Shown piece after piece: positions 1-6,990 of a stretch of 8,185 nucleotides of DNA (positions are counted from its first letter, which is position 1; each line of letters begins with the position of its first letter). The DNA comes from JAOUEE01 sp051011595 (GTDB lineage Bacteria; Actinomycetota; Acidimicrobiia; Acidimicrobiales; SHLQ01): positions 1-8,185 of the forward strand of contig JBPCTQ010000308.1 of the NCBI GenBank assembly GCA_051011595.1, given 5' to 3'. The notes under the pieces were generated by a model. It searched no databases, was not told the origin of the DNA, and saw nothing but the letters and a program-made list of their open reading frames with translations. The translations under genes were made by a program, and so were the position numbers.

Positions 1-3000
1 TGGTCGGTTCGGCGCAGATAGGTCATCGCCGCCCAGCCCGGCAGGATCGGCAACCAGAAGGTGACGAATCGGTACAAGAACACGGCCGGTATGACGATGG
101 CCGATTCCTCCACCAGCCCGAGGGCCGCCACCAGAGCCGCCTCGGTGGCGCCCAGGCCCCCCGGCGTGGGTGCGGCATTCGCCACCGCACTGCCGGTGAG
201 GAACAACAACCCCACCACCGGGAACGAGGCGGTGCTGCCGAAGGCCTCGAGGCTGGCCACCATGGCGCCCAGGTAGGCCAGGGTGATGGCGGCCGAGCCT
301 CCGAACAACAGGGTCAGGCGGGCCGGATTGCGGCCAATGGTTCGGATCGAGACCCACCCCGCCCGCAGCTGGGGCAACACGTGGGAGGCCAGCAAGCGCC
401 GACTCACGGGGAGCGCCGTGGACACAGCCAGCACCACAACGGTGACGATCGCGGCTCCGGCCACCACCTCGGGTGAGGGCACGGCCAGACCGTCGGATCC
501 TTCCTGCCCGCCGCTGAGCAACAAGAACGTGAGGGTCAGGAGCAGGTGCATCACCAGGCCGGCGACCGCATTGACCCCCACGGCAGTGACGCTCACCGCG
601 GTGGGCACCCCCCGACGCTGGAACCAGCGGACGTTGGTTGCCAAACCGCCCACACGGGCCGGCGTGACCCGGTTGGCGAACGACGACGCCATCTGGGCCG
701 ACAGCGCCGGCCCGAACGGCAACCGCACCGGTATGGCGCCCAACAGGGCCACTGTGGCCGCCACGTAGGTGAGCGACGACAATACGATCGCCAGGGCGGC
801 CCATGGCGCAGACGCCGACCGAACCTGCTCCCAGATGTTGTCGATGTCGGCCAACTGCGGAACCAGGAACCAGGCGCTGAGCCCGATGGTGGCCAGGATG
901 AAAGCCGACTTCGGTTCGACCCGTTCCAGCCGCACTGGATCTTCGGGGGGAACACCGCACTGCTCGATCAACATGGTGCGGATGTCGTCGAGATCATCGT
1001 CGCCCAGGGCCCGACGGGTCGCCGAGCTCAGCGCCGCCGGTTGCAGCCACGGCAGGGCCCGCTCCAGTTCGGCGAGACCGGTGGCCACGTGCGCCGCGGC
1101 CACGGCACGCTCCACCCCCACGACCGAGGTCGACGAGGCCAACAGCTCGGCCACATCGGTACCCAAAAGCTGATCGGACGCCGCCAGCTCGGAGAATCCG
1201 AAATCGATCAACCACGGCTCGCCGTCGTCGGCCACGAAGATGTTGGCCAGACGAAGATCCCGATGGGCGATACGCCGACTGTGCAGTTCGCTCACCATCG
1301 ACCAGATCGCCACCAGCGCGTCGTCGCTGATGTCGGCGATGGTGTCGGCCGAGCGGCCATCGAGCGCCTCGTAGGCCAACACCATTCCGTCGACCCCGGC
1401 TTCGGCCACACCCAGGATCCTGGGGGTACGCACCCCGAGGGCGGCGGCCTGGAGCGACACGAGAGCCTCGTGTTCAACGGCGCGGCGCAGGCTCACGAAC
1501 GGGCGGTGGTCGCCGGTCTTGCTGTAGCGGAACCAGCGGTAGGCCCGAAACAGCAGATCGGCGCTTCGTTCGTCGCGGCCCAACGCCTTGACGAACACCC
1601 GGTCACCCGACGTGGTACGCCCCACCCACGGTGCCGAACCCCGAGCATCGACATCGAGGTGAGTCAGGTCGGTCAGCGGGAGTCCGATCGACTGCAACGC
1701 CTCTTCGATCTCGCCTTCATCAGGGGCCAGGTCGTGGCGGCCGAAGATCAACAGCAGGGCCGATGCCGCCAACAATCCGAGACCGATGTCGGTGAGCAGG
1801 CCCAGCGCCGGAACCCCCGACGCCCACACCGAGACCGCCGCATAAGCGGCCAAGCCCAGACCAAGCCAGCGCAGGATGCGTCGACTCAGGTAGCTGGTGG
1901 CCACCCCCAGCATGGCCACCGCTCCGGCGAGCAATGGATCGCCGGGCAACACCATCCCGTCGCTGTCGCGGTAGCGCAACGCGGCGGAGTCGGTGTCGAA
2001 GCTGCGCCGGACCGCGTCGTCGACCATCTCGAAGACCAACTCGCCGACCACCACGCTGGCCGTGGCCGCCAGGACTAAACCGCCGGCCAACATGGCGAAA
2101 CGACGGAATCGGGTGGTGAACAACGCCCAGCCGAGGGCACCACCCACCGACACCATCACCGTCACGGCCAGCGCGGCGGCAGGCACATCGCGGACCCAGT
2201 CGGGGAGCTCCTCGAGCAAGGTGGCGCCATCGTCGCTCAAGCCCAACAGCGTCGAGTCGAGCAGGTTGGCCAGGACGATTCCTCCGACCACCAACACCCC
2301 AGCGGCAATCAGGCGAACCAGGTCGACGGGTGAGCGCACGTGCTCGCGATGGGGGGCTTCGGCCTCGGCCCGCGATGCGGCCTCGGCCTCGCCGGCGGGT
2401 ACGAACCGGTTCAGGACGAAGTACCACAACAGGGTGGCGAAAAGCGTGCCCAGAGCGGCGCCGGCCACCACGTCGAGCACGTTGTGTTCACCCATGTAGA
2501 TCCGGGCGATCGCCACTCCGACCGCCCACACCACGGGAACGATGCGCCACCGGTTCGGAATGAAGGCCGCCACCAGGATCCCCAACGCAAAGGCCGTGGT
2601 GGTGTGGCCCGACGGGAAGCTCAGGCCTTCCAATGCCGGACCTCGCACCTCGATCTGATCGCCGACCGACACATACGGGCGTTCGCGTTCGACCAGTTGT
2701 TTGATGAGGCCCTTCTCGATGCCCAGCTTCAGGGGTAACACGAGGGCGAACGGGACCAGGTAGCGCCATTGGCGAGTGAAGGCCACGATCACCAGTCCGG
2801 CGATGAGCGGTGCGGCCAACACCCCCACCTGTTGCACGGCCCACACCAGCGGTTCGATCTGGTCGGGCCAGCCATTGATCGAGAGGAGGATCGACTCCTC
2901 CCAGTCAGCGACCGTGCCGTCCCAAGCCAGTGCAGCACTCGCCACGATGATGGCGACCATCACCACCGAGATGGTGATGGCCTGCTGCAGACGAATCCTG

Positions 3001-3059
3001 CGACACACCACGAACGGGGATCGGTGATCAACGCTGGTGTCCGTAGTGGTCACCGCCAT
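1..3059 (-). CDS. Multidomain membrane protein: PAP2 phosphatase + kinase-like domain + UPF0104/LPG-synthase-type flippase (C-terminus cut by window edge)
   Basis: One uninterrupted minus-strand frame of 1019 codons that leaves the window without a stop. Residues about 25-215 are a PAP2 lipid phosphatase with all three signatures: K120-x6-R127-P128, PSGH at 149-152, and R186-x5-H192-x3-D196. Residues about 230-460 add several hydrophobic helices of unknown role. Residues about 475-700 resemble a protein kinase/aminoglycoside phosphotransferase fold: VFVK with K491, a Glu at 529 or 531, HRDLRLANIF with D601, and DFG at 619-621, so the core looks catalytically intact. Residues from about 719 form the multi-helix lysylphosphatidylglycerol synthase TM (UPF0104, AglD-like) domain, typically linked to lipid flipping; the MprF-type aminoacyl transferase domain is absent up to the edge. 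The ending FWLPILPGWAAMTYLRR is typical of the family's last helix, so probably few residues are missing. The ATG at 3059 has a strong ribosome binding site. A role in recycling or translocating a lipid-phosphate carrier is inference only. Confidence 0.9.
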   Translation of the reverse strand, partial: MAVTTTDTSVDHRSPFVVCRRIRLQQAITISVVMVAIIVASAALAWDGTVADWEESILLSINGWPDQIEPLVWAVQQVGVLAAPLIAGLVIVAFTRQWRYLVPFALVLPLKLGIEKGLIKQLVERERPYVSVGDQIEVRGPALEGLSFPSGHTTTAFALGILVAAFIPNRWRIVPVVWAVGVAIARIYMGEHNVLDVVAGAALGTLFATLLWYFVLNRFVPAGEAEAASRAEAEAPHREHVRSPVDLVRLIAAGVLVVGGIVLANLLDSTLLGLSDDGATLLEELPDWVRDVPAAALAVTVMVSVGGALGWALFTTRFRRFAMLAGGLVLAATASVVVGELVFEMVDDAVRRSFDTDSAALRYRDSDGMVLPGDPLLAGAVAMLGVATSYLSRRILRWLGLGLAAYAAVSVWASGVPALGLLTDIGLGLLAASALLLIFGRHDLAPDEGEIEEALQSIGLPLTDLTHLDVDARGSAPWVGRTTSGDRVFVKALGRDERSADLLFRAYRWFRYSKTGDHRPFVSLRRAVEHEALVSLQAAALGVRTPRILGVAEAGVDGMVLAYEALDGRSADTIADISDDALVAIWSMVSELHSRRIAHRDLRLANIFVADDGEPWLIDFGFSELAASDQLLGTDVAELLASSTSVVGVERAVAAAHVATGLAELERALPWLQPAALSSATRRALGDDDLDDIRTMLIEQCGVPPEDPVRLERVEPKSAFILATIGLSAWFLVPQLADIDNIWEQVRSASAPWAALAIVLSSLTYVAATVALLGAIPVRLPFGPALSAQMASSFANRVTPARVGGLATNVRWFQRRGVPTAVSVTAVGVNAVAGLVMHLLLTLTFLLLSGGQEGSDGLAVPSPEVVAGAAIVTVVVLAVSTALPVSRRLLASHVLPQLRAGWVSIRTIGRNPARLTLLFGGSAAITLAYLGAMVASLEAFGSTASFPVVGLLFLTGSAVANAAPTPGGLGATEAALVAALGLVEESAIVIPAVFLYRFVTFWLPILPGWAAMTYLRRTD

Positions 3060-3065
3060 GTCGAT

Positions 3066-3074
3066 CCCCCTTCC
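3066..3074 (-). promoter_or_regulatory. Ribosome binding site of the PAP2-kinase-flippase gene
   Basis: Read on the minus strand the bases are GGAAGGGGG, six bases before the ATG at 3059-3057. This is a strong purine-rich Shine-Dalgarno sequence and decides the start of the large membrane protein. Confidence 0.7.
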
Positions 3075-3169
3075 ACGAGCGCGACGCTGGGTGCAACACC
3101 ACCGTGACCCGGTCTATTCGCCGGTTCGAGCGAGCACGGCAGGGATGGGAAGCATGGCAGGACGGGGGC

Positions 3170-3198
3170 TTGTCAGCGGCAGGTGTTGTCGATACCTT
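3170..3198 (+). promoter_or_regulatory. Predicted promoter of the metal-sensor/exporter operon (leaderless)
   Basis: A TTGTCA -35 box at 3170-3175 and a TACCTT (TAnnnT) -10 box at 3193-3198 are separated by exactly 17 bases. The expected transcription start, about seven bases after the -10 box, falls at 3205-3206, which is the A of the sensor gene's ATG. The mRNA would therefore have no 5' leader. This agrees with the lack of a Shine-Dalgarno sequence just before that ATG; leaderless mRNAs are common in actinobacteria. Confidence 0.55.
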
Positions 3199-3216
3199 CA
3201 TATCTATGCAGGTATC
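3191..3216 (+). promoter_or_regulatory. Probable ArsR/SmtB-type operator, 12-2-12 inverted repeat
   Basis: Two 12-base arms, GATACCTTCATA and TATGCAGGTATC, flank a TC spacer. They pair at 11 of 12 positions, the mismatch being at arm position 8. The 12-2-12 form is the classic binding-site layout of the ArsR/SmtB family. The site covers the predicted -10 box, the transcription start and the ATG of the sensor gene, so the bound repressor would block its own operon. Binding is inferred from layout and position. Confidence 0.7.
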
Positions 3217-3592
3217 GACCACCACGACCGATGACAGCTGTGCGGTGCCCGAGGTCGACCTCGGTCTGGTCGAAGCGGTCGCCTCGGCCCTCATCGACAT
3301 CGACGAAGCCACCGACCTGGCCGCACTGTTCCGGCTGCTCGGCGACCCCACCAGAGTCCGCATCCTCTTCGCGCTGCTCGAAGCGGGCGAGCTGTGTGTC
3401 TGCGACATCGCCGCCGTGGTCGACACCAACGAAACCAAGGTGTCCCAGGCCATGCGCCTTCTCCGCGGCGCGGGCGTGGTGCGCAATCGACGTGACGGTC
3501 GCAACGTCTACTACCGACTCGACGACGCCCATGTCCGCATGGTGCTCGATCTGTCGCGCCAGCACCTCGCTCACACCGGCGGCGACCGGTGA
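3206..3592 (+). CDS. ArsR/SmtB-family metal-sensing transcriptional repressor (CzrA/CadC-like)
   Basis: A 128-residue winged-helix repressor expected to bind operator DNA as a dimer and release it when loaded with metal. The helix-turn-helix and wing span about residues 41-105, beginning LFRLLGDPTRVRILFALL. Two metal sites known in the family can be read. The alpha-5 pattern D107-x-H109-x10-H120-x2-H123 matches the Zn/Co site of CzrA- and NmtR-type sensors. The ELCVCD motif (C64, C66), plus an N-terminal Cys at 12, resembles the thiolate alpha-3N site of CadC. The next gene is a CDF exporter, which favours zinc or cobalt as inducer. The start at 3206 is chosen because promoter spacing puts transcription initiation there; longer readings from 3104 would run through the promoter and lack family similarity. 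Overlaps the exporter gene by four bases, indicating translational coupling and one operon. Confidence 0.92.
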   Translation: MQVSTTTTDDSCAVPEVDLGLVEAVASALIDIDEATDLAALFRLLGDPTRVRILFALLEAGELCVCDIAAVVDTNETKVSQAMRLLRGAGVVRNRRDGRNVYYRLDDAHVRMVLDLSRQHLAHTGGDR

Positions 3593-4521
3593 GCCACGAG
3601 CACGGCCACAACCACGGCGCCGGGCTGGCGCGGGCGGGCGAACGCCACCGCGGCCGCCTGCTGGCCGCCTTCGTTCTGATCGCCGCCTTCTTCGTGGTGG
3701 AGGCCGTCGCCGGCGTGCTCACCAACTCGCTGGCGCTGCTCTCCGATGCCGGGCACATGCTGACCGATGTGATCGGGCTGGGTATGGCCCTGGCCGCCAT
3801 CCAGTTGGCCTCCCGCTTCGAGCGCGAATCACGAAGCTCGGTGTCGAGTCACACCTTCGGTCTCTATCGCCTCGAGATCCTGGCTGCATTCGTCAATGCC
3901 CTGTTGCTCTTCGGGGTGGCCATCTGGGTGTTGATCGAAGCGGCCCGACGCATCTTCGACGAAGCCGAGGTGCTCGGTGTGCCGATGTTGGTGGTTGCCG
4001 TCCTGGGCCTCATCGTGAACCTGGTGGCGTTCGCCCTGTTGCACGAGGGTTCGAAGGAGTCGCTCAACATCCAAGGGGCCTATCTGGAGGTGTTGGCCGA
4101 TGCGGTGGGGTCGGTCGGGGTCATCTTGGCGGCGGTGCTGTTGGAGGTGTTCGGGTGGCGCTGGGTCGATCCGGTCATCGCCGCGCTGATCGGGTTGTGG
4201 ATCCTGCCTCGTACGTGGCGGCTCGGACGCCAGGCCGTCCGTGTGCTGCTCCAGGCGGCACCCGACCACGTCGACCTCGATGCCCTGAGCGACGACCTGG
4301 GCACCATCGACGGGGTGGTCGATGTGCACGACCTGCACGTATGGACCCTCACGTCGGAGATGGAGGCGGCTTCGGCTCACCTCATGATCAGCGAGGGCAC
4401 CGACGCCCACGGAGTGCTCGATCAGGCTCGACTGGTCCTGCTCGAGGCCTACGGCATCGAGCACGGCACCTTCCAGGTCGAACCCGACACCCACGTCGGG
4501 TGTCACGAGGTCACCTGGTAA
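3589..4521 (+). CDS. czcD: Cation diffusion facilitator (CDF) efflux transporter, CzcD-type
   Basis: A 310-residue inner-membrane antiporter that exports divalent metal, most likely Zn(II) or Co(II), in exchange for protons. The N-terminus is His-rich (MSHEHGHNHG). Six membrane segments lie roughly at residues 24-45, 49-72, 95-115, 132-152, 163-186 and 192-207, followed by a cytoplasmic ferredoxin-like C-terminal domain (about 215-305) with HDLHVWTLTSE at 247-257. The transport site in helix 2 is H56-x3-D60 (LSDAGHMLTD). In helix 5 the matching pair is E167-x3-D171 (YLEVLADAVGSVGV), where zinc transporters such as ZAT or ZnT carry His-x3-Asp. The loop between helices 4 and 5 lacks the usual His-rich stretch. 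It begins with GTG inside the last codons of the sensor gene, so it is co-transcribed and presumably induced by the exported metal. Family assignment is firm; the exact metal is inferred. Confidence 0.93.
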   Translation: MSHEHGHNHGAGLARAGERHRGRLLAAFVLIAAFFVVEAVAGVLTNSLALLSDAGHMLTDVIGLGMALAAIQLASRFERESRSSVSSHTFGLYRLEILAAFVNALLLFGVAIWVLIEAARRIFDEAEVLGVPMLVVAVLGLIVNLVAFALLHEGSKESLNIQGAYLEVLADAVGSVGVILAAVLLEVFGWRWVDPVIAALIGLWILPRTWRLGRQAVRVLLQAAPDHVDLDALSDDLGTIDGVVDVHDLHVWTLTSEMEAASAHLMISEGTDAHGVLDQARLVLLEAYGIEHGTFQVEPDTHVGCHEVTW

Positions 4522-4560
4522 TCCGCGGCGACGGGGAGCATCGGCGCTTGGGCCAGGACC

Positions 4561-5703
4561 TCAGCCTTCCACCCGTTGCTGTTCGGCCAACAGCACTCCC
4601 AGGATCACCAGGTCGATGATGATGATGAGATACACACCGGCCAACGAGGACGCGCCCAGCAGGATCAAACCGACCACTACGGCGGCCGCCACCCGTTCGC
4701 GGGGGATGACCCGGTATGCACGGAACACGGCGATGGTGATTCCCCCGATGAAGAGCGACAAACCACCGAAGAACATCAATCGGAAGGCCCCGCTGACCTC
4801 GTCGCCCGGATGGAGGGCGATCTCTTCCAGAGCTGCAGCCGTCACCACCACACCGCTCACAATCAGCGCGTGGGCCCAGGTGTAGACGTCGCGGACGTAC
4901 CGACCCTCCGCCGCCGGGTCGTCGAGAGCCTCGGCCCGGTGCTCGAGCGCCGGCGATGGGCGGTCGAAGTACGACCACCACAACAACCCGGCCAAGGCGC
5001 CGGACGCAACCAGGGCCGTCGCCGTGTTGGCGGGCAGACCCTCACCGGCCTCGAGCGCACCGACGACCGGCAATCCAATGGCCACCACCACTTCACCCAA
5101 CGCGATGATCACGATGAGCCCGTGGCGCTCGGCGAAGTGTCCGGGCCGCACGATCCACTCACCGCGGCCGGCGCCCACCATGGCGGCGAAGATGATGAGG
5201 ACACCGGCGATCCACAGCCCGATGCGGAAGCCGCCGTCGACGAACCCGCCGACGACTATGACGGCCAGGGCGACGAGGCTGGGGAGAGACCATCGAAGGA
5301 GCGAACCGAACTCGGCGGTGCCCTTCTCGAATCCAATCGTGATGGTGGCCAACCCCAGCACCACGATCGACGAGAGGGTGATGGCGAAGAGCGGGCCTCC
5401 GGACTCGAACGCGGTGGAAACCGACGCGGCCATCGGCACACTCACCGCTGTCCCGATGAGGAACAACACGCGGACTCTGCGACCGTTGCCCGACACCCGA
5501 TTGGCCGCCCAGGTGAACTGTGACCAGGGCAGCCACATCAACATGAACAACAAACCGGCTTCGCCCACACCTCGCCAGTCCGGATGATGGACCAGGTGGC
5601 CCACCAGCTGGGAGAACGCGAACACGTAAGCCAGGTCAAAGAACAACTCCACCGGGTCGGCGGTGAAATCCTCGGTCCTGGGGGGTATCTGGATGCCCTT
5701 CAC
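4561..5703 (-). CDS. LtrA-family (low temperature requirement A) membrane protein
   Basis: A 380-residue polytopic membrane protein with about ten hydrophobic segments, the usual length for the LtrA family. It carries both family signatures: VELFFDLAYVFAFSQL at residues 18-33 and HFAERHGLIVIIALGE from residue 189. The family takes its name from a Listeria gene needed for growth in the cold; the molecular activity is not established, so none is assigned. The start is a GTG at 5703 with no clear Shine-Dalgarno sequence. The family motif begins only 17 residues later, which fits this start, and no better upstream start is seen. It converges on the CDF gene, with 39 bases between the two stop codons and no obvious terminator hairpin in that gap. 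It is divergent from the GNAT gene; the 90-base gap must hold both promoters, but no convincing boxes were found. Confidence 0.88.
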   Translation of the reverse strand: MKGIQIPPRTEDFTADPVELFFDLAYVFAFSQLVGHLVHHPDWRGVGEAGLLFMLMWLPWSQFTWAANRVSGNGRRVRVLFLIGTAVSVPMAASVSTAFESGGPLFAITLSSIVVLGLATITIGFEKGTAEFGSLLRWSLPSLVALAVIVVGGFVDGGFRIGLWIAGVLIIFAAMVGAGRGEWIVRPGHFAERHGLIVIIALGEVVVAIGLPVVGALEAGEGLPANTATALVASGALAGLLWWSYFDRPSPALEHRAEALDDPAAEGRYVRDVYTWAHALIVSGVVVTAAALEEIALHPGDEVSGAFRLMFFGGLSLFIGGITIAVFRAYRVIPRERVAAAVVVGLILLGASSLAGVYLIIIIDLVILGVLLAEQQRVEG

Positions 5704-5793
5704 GGAAGCGAATGCTACGGCGGCGCAGCCCGGCGAGGAGACATGGACCGCACGGCCCCGACAGACCGGGAGGGCGACTGTCAGAATGTGGTC

Positions 5794-6282
5794 ATGGCCA
5801 CCGCGGCGATACGCCCGCTCCGAACCGAAGATGTCACCGAGTGTGGCGACATCCTCGAGTCGCTACCGGAGTGGTTCGGTCTGGCCGATGCCAATCGGGC
5901 CTACATCGGCAGCCTGCACGAGCTTCCGGCCTTCGTGGCCGTCGATGACGATGGTGCGCTGCTCGGTTTCGTCGCGGTGCGGTCCCACACCGAAACCTCG
6001 GCCGAGATCGAAGTGATGGCCGTTCGCCGCCGGCACCACCGCGGAGGAACCGGTCGGCGCCTGGTCGAGATCGCCATCGAGTGGTGCCGCGACCACCACA
6101 TTCGCTGGCTTCACGTGAAGACCAGGGGACCAGCTACCTACGACGACGACTACGAACGCACCCGCCGGTTCTACCTGGCTGTCGGCTTCGAGCCGCTGTA
6201 CGAGTCACTCACCGAATGGGGCGCCGACGACGCCGCGCTGATCATGGTGATGGCCCTCGCCGGCGATCAGCCCGGTTCGTGA
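5794..6282 (+). CDS. GNAT-family N-acetyltransferase
   Basis: A 162-residue single-domain GNAT protein, expected to move an acetyl group from acetyl-CoA to an unknown amine. Beta-strand 4 and the acetyl-CoA pyrophosphate loop read EIEVMAVRRRHHRGGTGRRL (71-90). The loop is HRGGTG at 82-87, so the usual Gln/Arg of the Q/R-x-x-G-x-G/A motif is a His here. The C-terminal part, with VKTRGPATYDDDYERTRRFY (108-127), a GF pair at 131-132 and a WG-to-LIMV ending, resembles a bacterial GNAT subgroup with VKTLGPS and TRxFYxxxGF motifs, as recalled from memory; its substrate is not known to me. The ATG at 5794 gives a start matching the GNAT fold; a GTG two codons upstream is an alternative. A GGGAGG at 5768-5773 is too far away to serve as ribosome binding site. 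Its end overlaps the convergent carbonic anhydrase gene by 16 bases. Confidence 0.87.
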   Translation: MATAAIRPLRTEDVTECGDILESLPEWFGLADANRAYIGSLHELPAFVAVDDDGALLGFVAVRSHTETSAEIEVMAVRRRHHRGGTGRRLVEIAIEWCRDHHIRWLHVKTRGPATYDDDYERTRRFYLAVGFEPLYESLTEWGADDAALIMVMALAGDQPGS

Positions 6283-6782
6283 AGTCGGCCGTCGGCCACG
6301 TCGTACACGAAGCCTCTGATGTGGTCGGTGTGCAACAAGAACGGTGAGCTCTCCAACAACTCGATCGACCGAAGCACGTCAGCCGCGGGGTCGTCGAAGC
6401 TCCGGAGCGTCCACGGCGGCCGAACGCCCGTCTCGGCCTCCAACGCTTGGAGGAACTCGGCTTCGACGACATGCTCCAACCCGCAGTCGGTGTGATGAAC
6501 CAGAACGATCTCGCGGGTTCCCAGCACCCGTTGTGACAGGCACAACGACACGATCACCTCGTCGGTGATCACCCCGCCGGCATTGCGGATGATGTGGGCT
6601 TCACCCACATCGATTCCCAGCAGGGCCGGCACGTCGAGCCGAGCGTCCATACAGGCGACGATCGCCAACCGCCGGCTCGGCTCGGGGCCAAGATGAGCTG
6701 ACGGGAACGACGCGGCGAACGCGTCGTTGTGGGCCACCAACTCGTCGGCATTGGGCTCGAACCCGTCGGGCACCCCCGTCAT
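6267..6782 (-). CDS. Beta-class carbonic anhydrase
   Basis: A 171-residue cytoplasmic zinc enzyme that interconverts CO2 and bicarbonate. Zinc ligands are C44, H97 and C100 (ACMDARLD and VHHTDCG), with the Asp46-Arg48 dyad typical of beta carbonic anhydrases. IIRNAGG at 64-70, the TD at 73-74 and the late RGFVYDV match the short actinobacterial type represented by mycobacterial Rv1284, whose length of about 163 residues is close to this one. The start at 6782 is chosen because the family's N-terminus begins close to this Met. A longer reading to 6902 would add 40 low-complexity residues and run into the intergenic promoter area. No strong ribosome binding site is seen. It is divergent from the ferritin-like gene and convergent with the GNAT gene. 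Role could be bicarbonate supply for carboxylases or pH balance; the context does not choose between these. Confidence 0.93.
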   Translation of the reverse strand: MTGVPDGFEPNADELVAHNDAFAASFPSAHLGPEPSRRLAIVACMDARLDVPALLGIDVGEAHIIRNAGGVITDEVIVSLCLSQRVLGTREIVLVHHTDCGLEHVVEAEFLQALEAETGVRPPWTLRSFDDPAADVLRSIELLESSPFLLHTDHIRGFVYDVADGRLHEPG

Positions 6783-6893
6783 AGGTCCATCAGAAACGTT
6801 GTCATCGGCCGCCAAGGTAGCGCCCGACCCGCATACACCAGGGATCACAGCTGACCCCGGCCCGCGGCCGGCCGAATCGTCCCCTCGAGGCCC

Positions 6894-6922
6894 TTGACAC
6901 ACCCCAGCAGTTGTAGGACGGT
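6894..6922 (+). promoter_or_regulatory. Possible promoter of the VioB-like gene pair
   Basis: A perfect TTGACA lies at 6894-6899. With a 17-base spacer the -10 position is GACGGT (6917-6922), which keeps only the A at position 2 and the final T of the consensus. Such a weak -10 box would suit a promoter that needs an activator or is tightly controlled. It is the only promoter-like sequence found in the 202-base divergent gap before the ferritin-like gene. Confidence 0.35.
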
Positions 6923-6931
6923 GACGTCACC
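6920..6931. promoter_or_regulatory. Perfect 12-bp palindrome GGTGACGTCACC, possible operator
   Basis: The sequence GGTGACGTCACC equals its own reverse complement over all 12 bases and has no spacer. It overlaps the possible -10 position and the expected transcription start of the downstream pair, a typical place for a dimeric repressor. The regulator is unknown and no regulator gene adjoins it inside the window. Confidence 0.4.
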
Positions 6932-6990
6932 AATAGGCGGAGGTGTGAACGGACGAGCGGGTCCGTCACACCACCAGAGAGCGGGTGACG

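Noticed and set aside
546..2078. Long plus-strand open frame of 510 codons
   Set aside because: It is antisense to the large membrane protein gene, whose translation has clear PAP2, kinase and flippase motifs. The plus-strand product is rich in Arg, Gln and His without domain features, as expected of a GC-rich shadow frame.
4522..4560. Terminator between the convergent CDF and LtrA genes
   Set aside because: The 39 bases are GC-rich, but no stem with a good loop and no T-run could be drawn by eye.
3183..4619. Plus-strand open frame of 478 codons across the sensor and exporter genes
   Set aside because: Its product is Arg/Pro/Gly-rich and has no motifs, while the other frames give a textbook ArsR protein and CDF transporter.
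4614..4628. Short GAT/ATG repeat as a possible microsatellite
   Set aside because: It encodes a run of Ile in a membrane helix of the LtrA protein and is too short to be a separate repeat element.
4576..5523. Plus-strand open frame of 315 codons
   Set aside because: It is antisense to the LtrA gene and very rich in Asp, His, Gln and Arg, with no recognisable domain.
6814..6819. TACCTT on the minus strand as -10 box of the carbonic anhydrase gene
   Set aside because: The hexamer equals the sensor operon's -10 box, but no acceptable -35 box lies 16-18 bases upstream.
6783..6902. N-terminal extension of the carbonic anhydrase by 40 residues
   Set aside because: The added residues are low-complexity, are not part of the family fold and would overlap the likely divergent promoter region.
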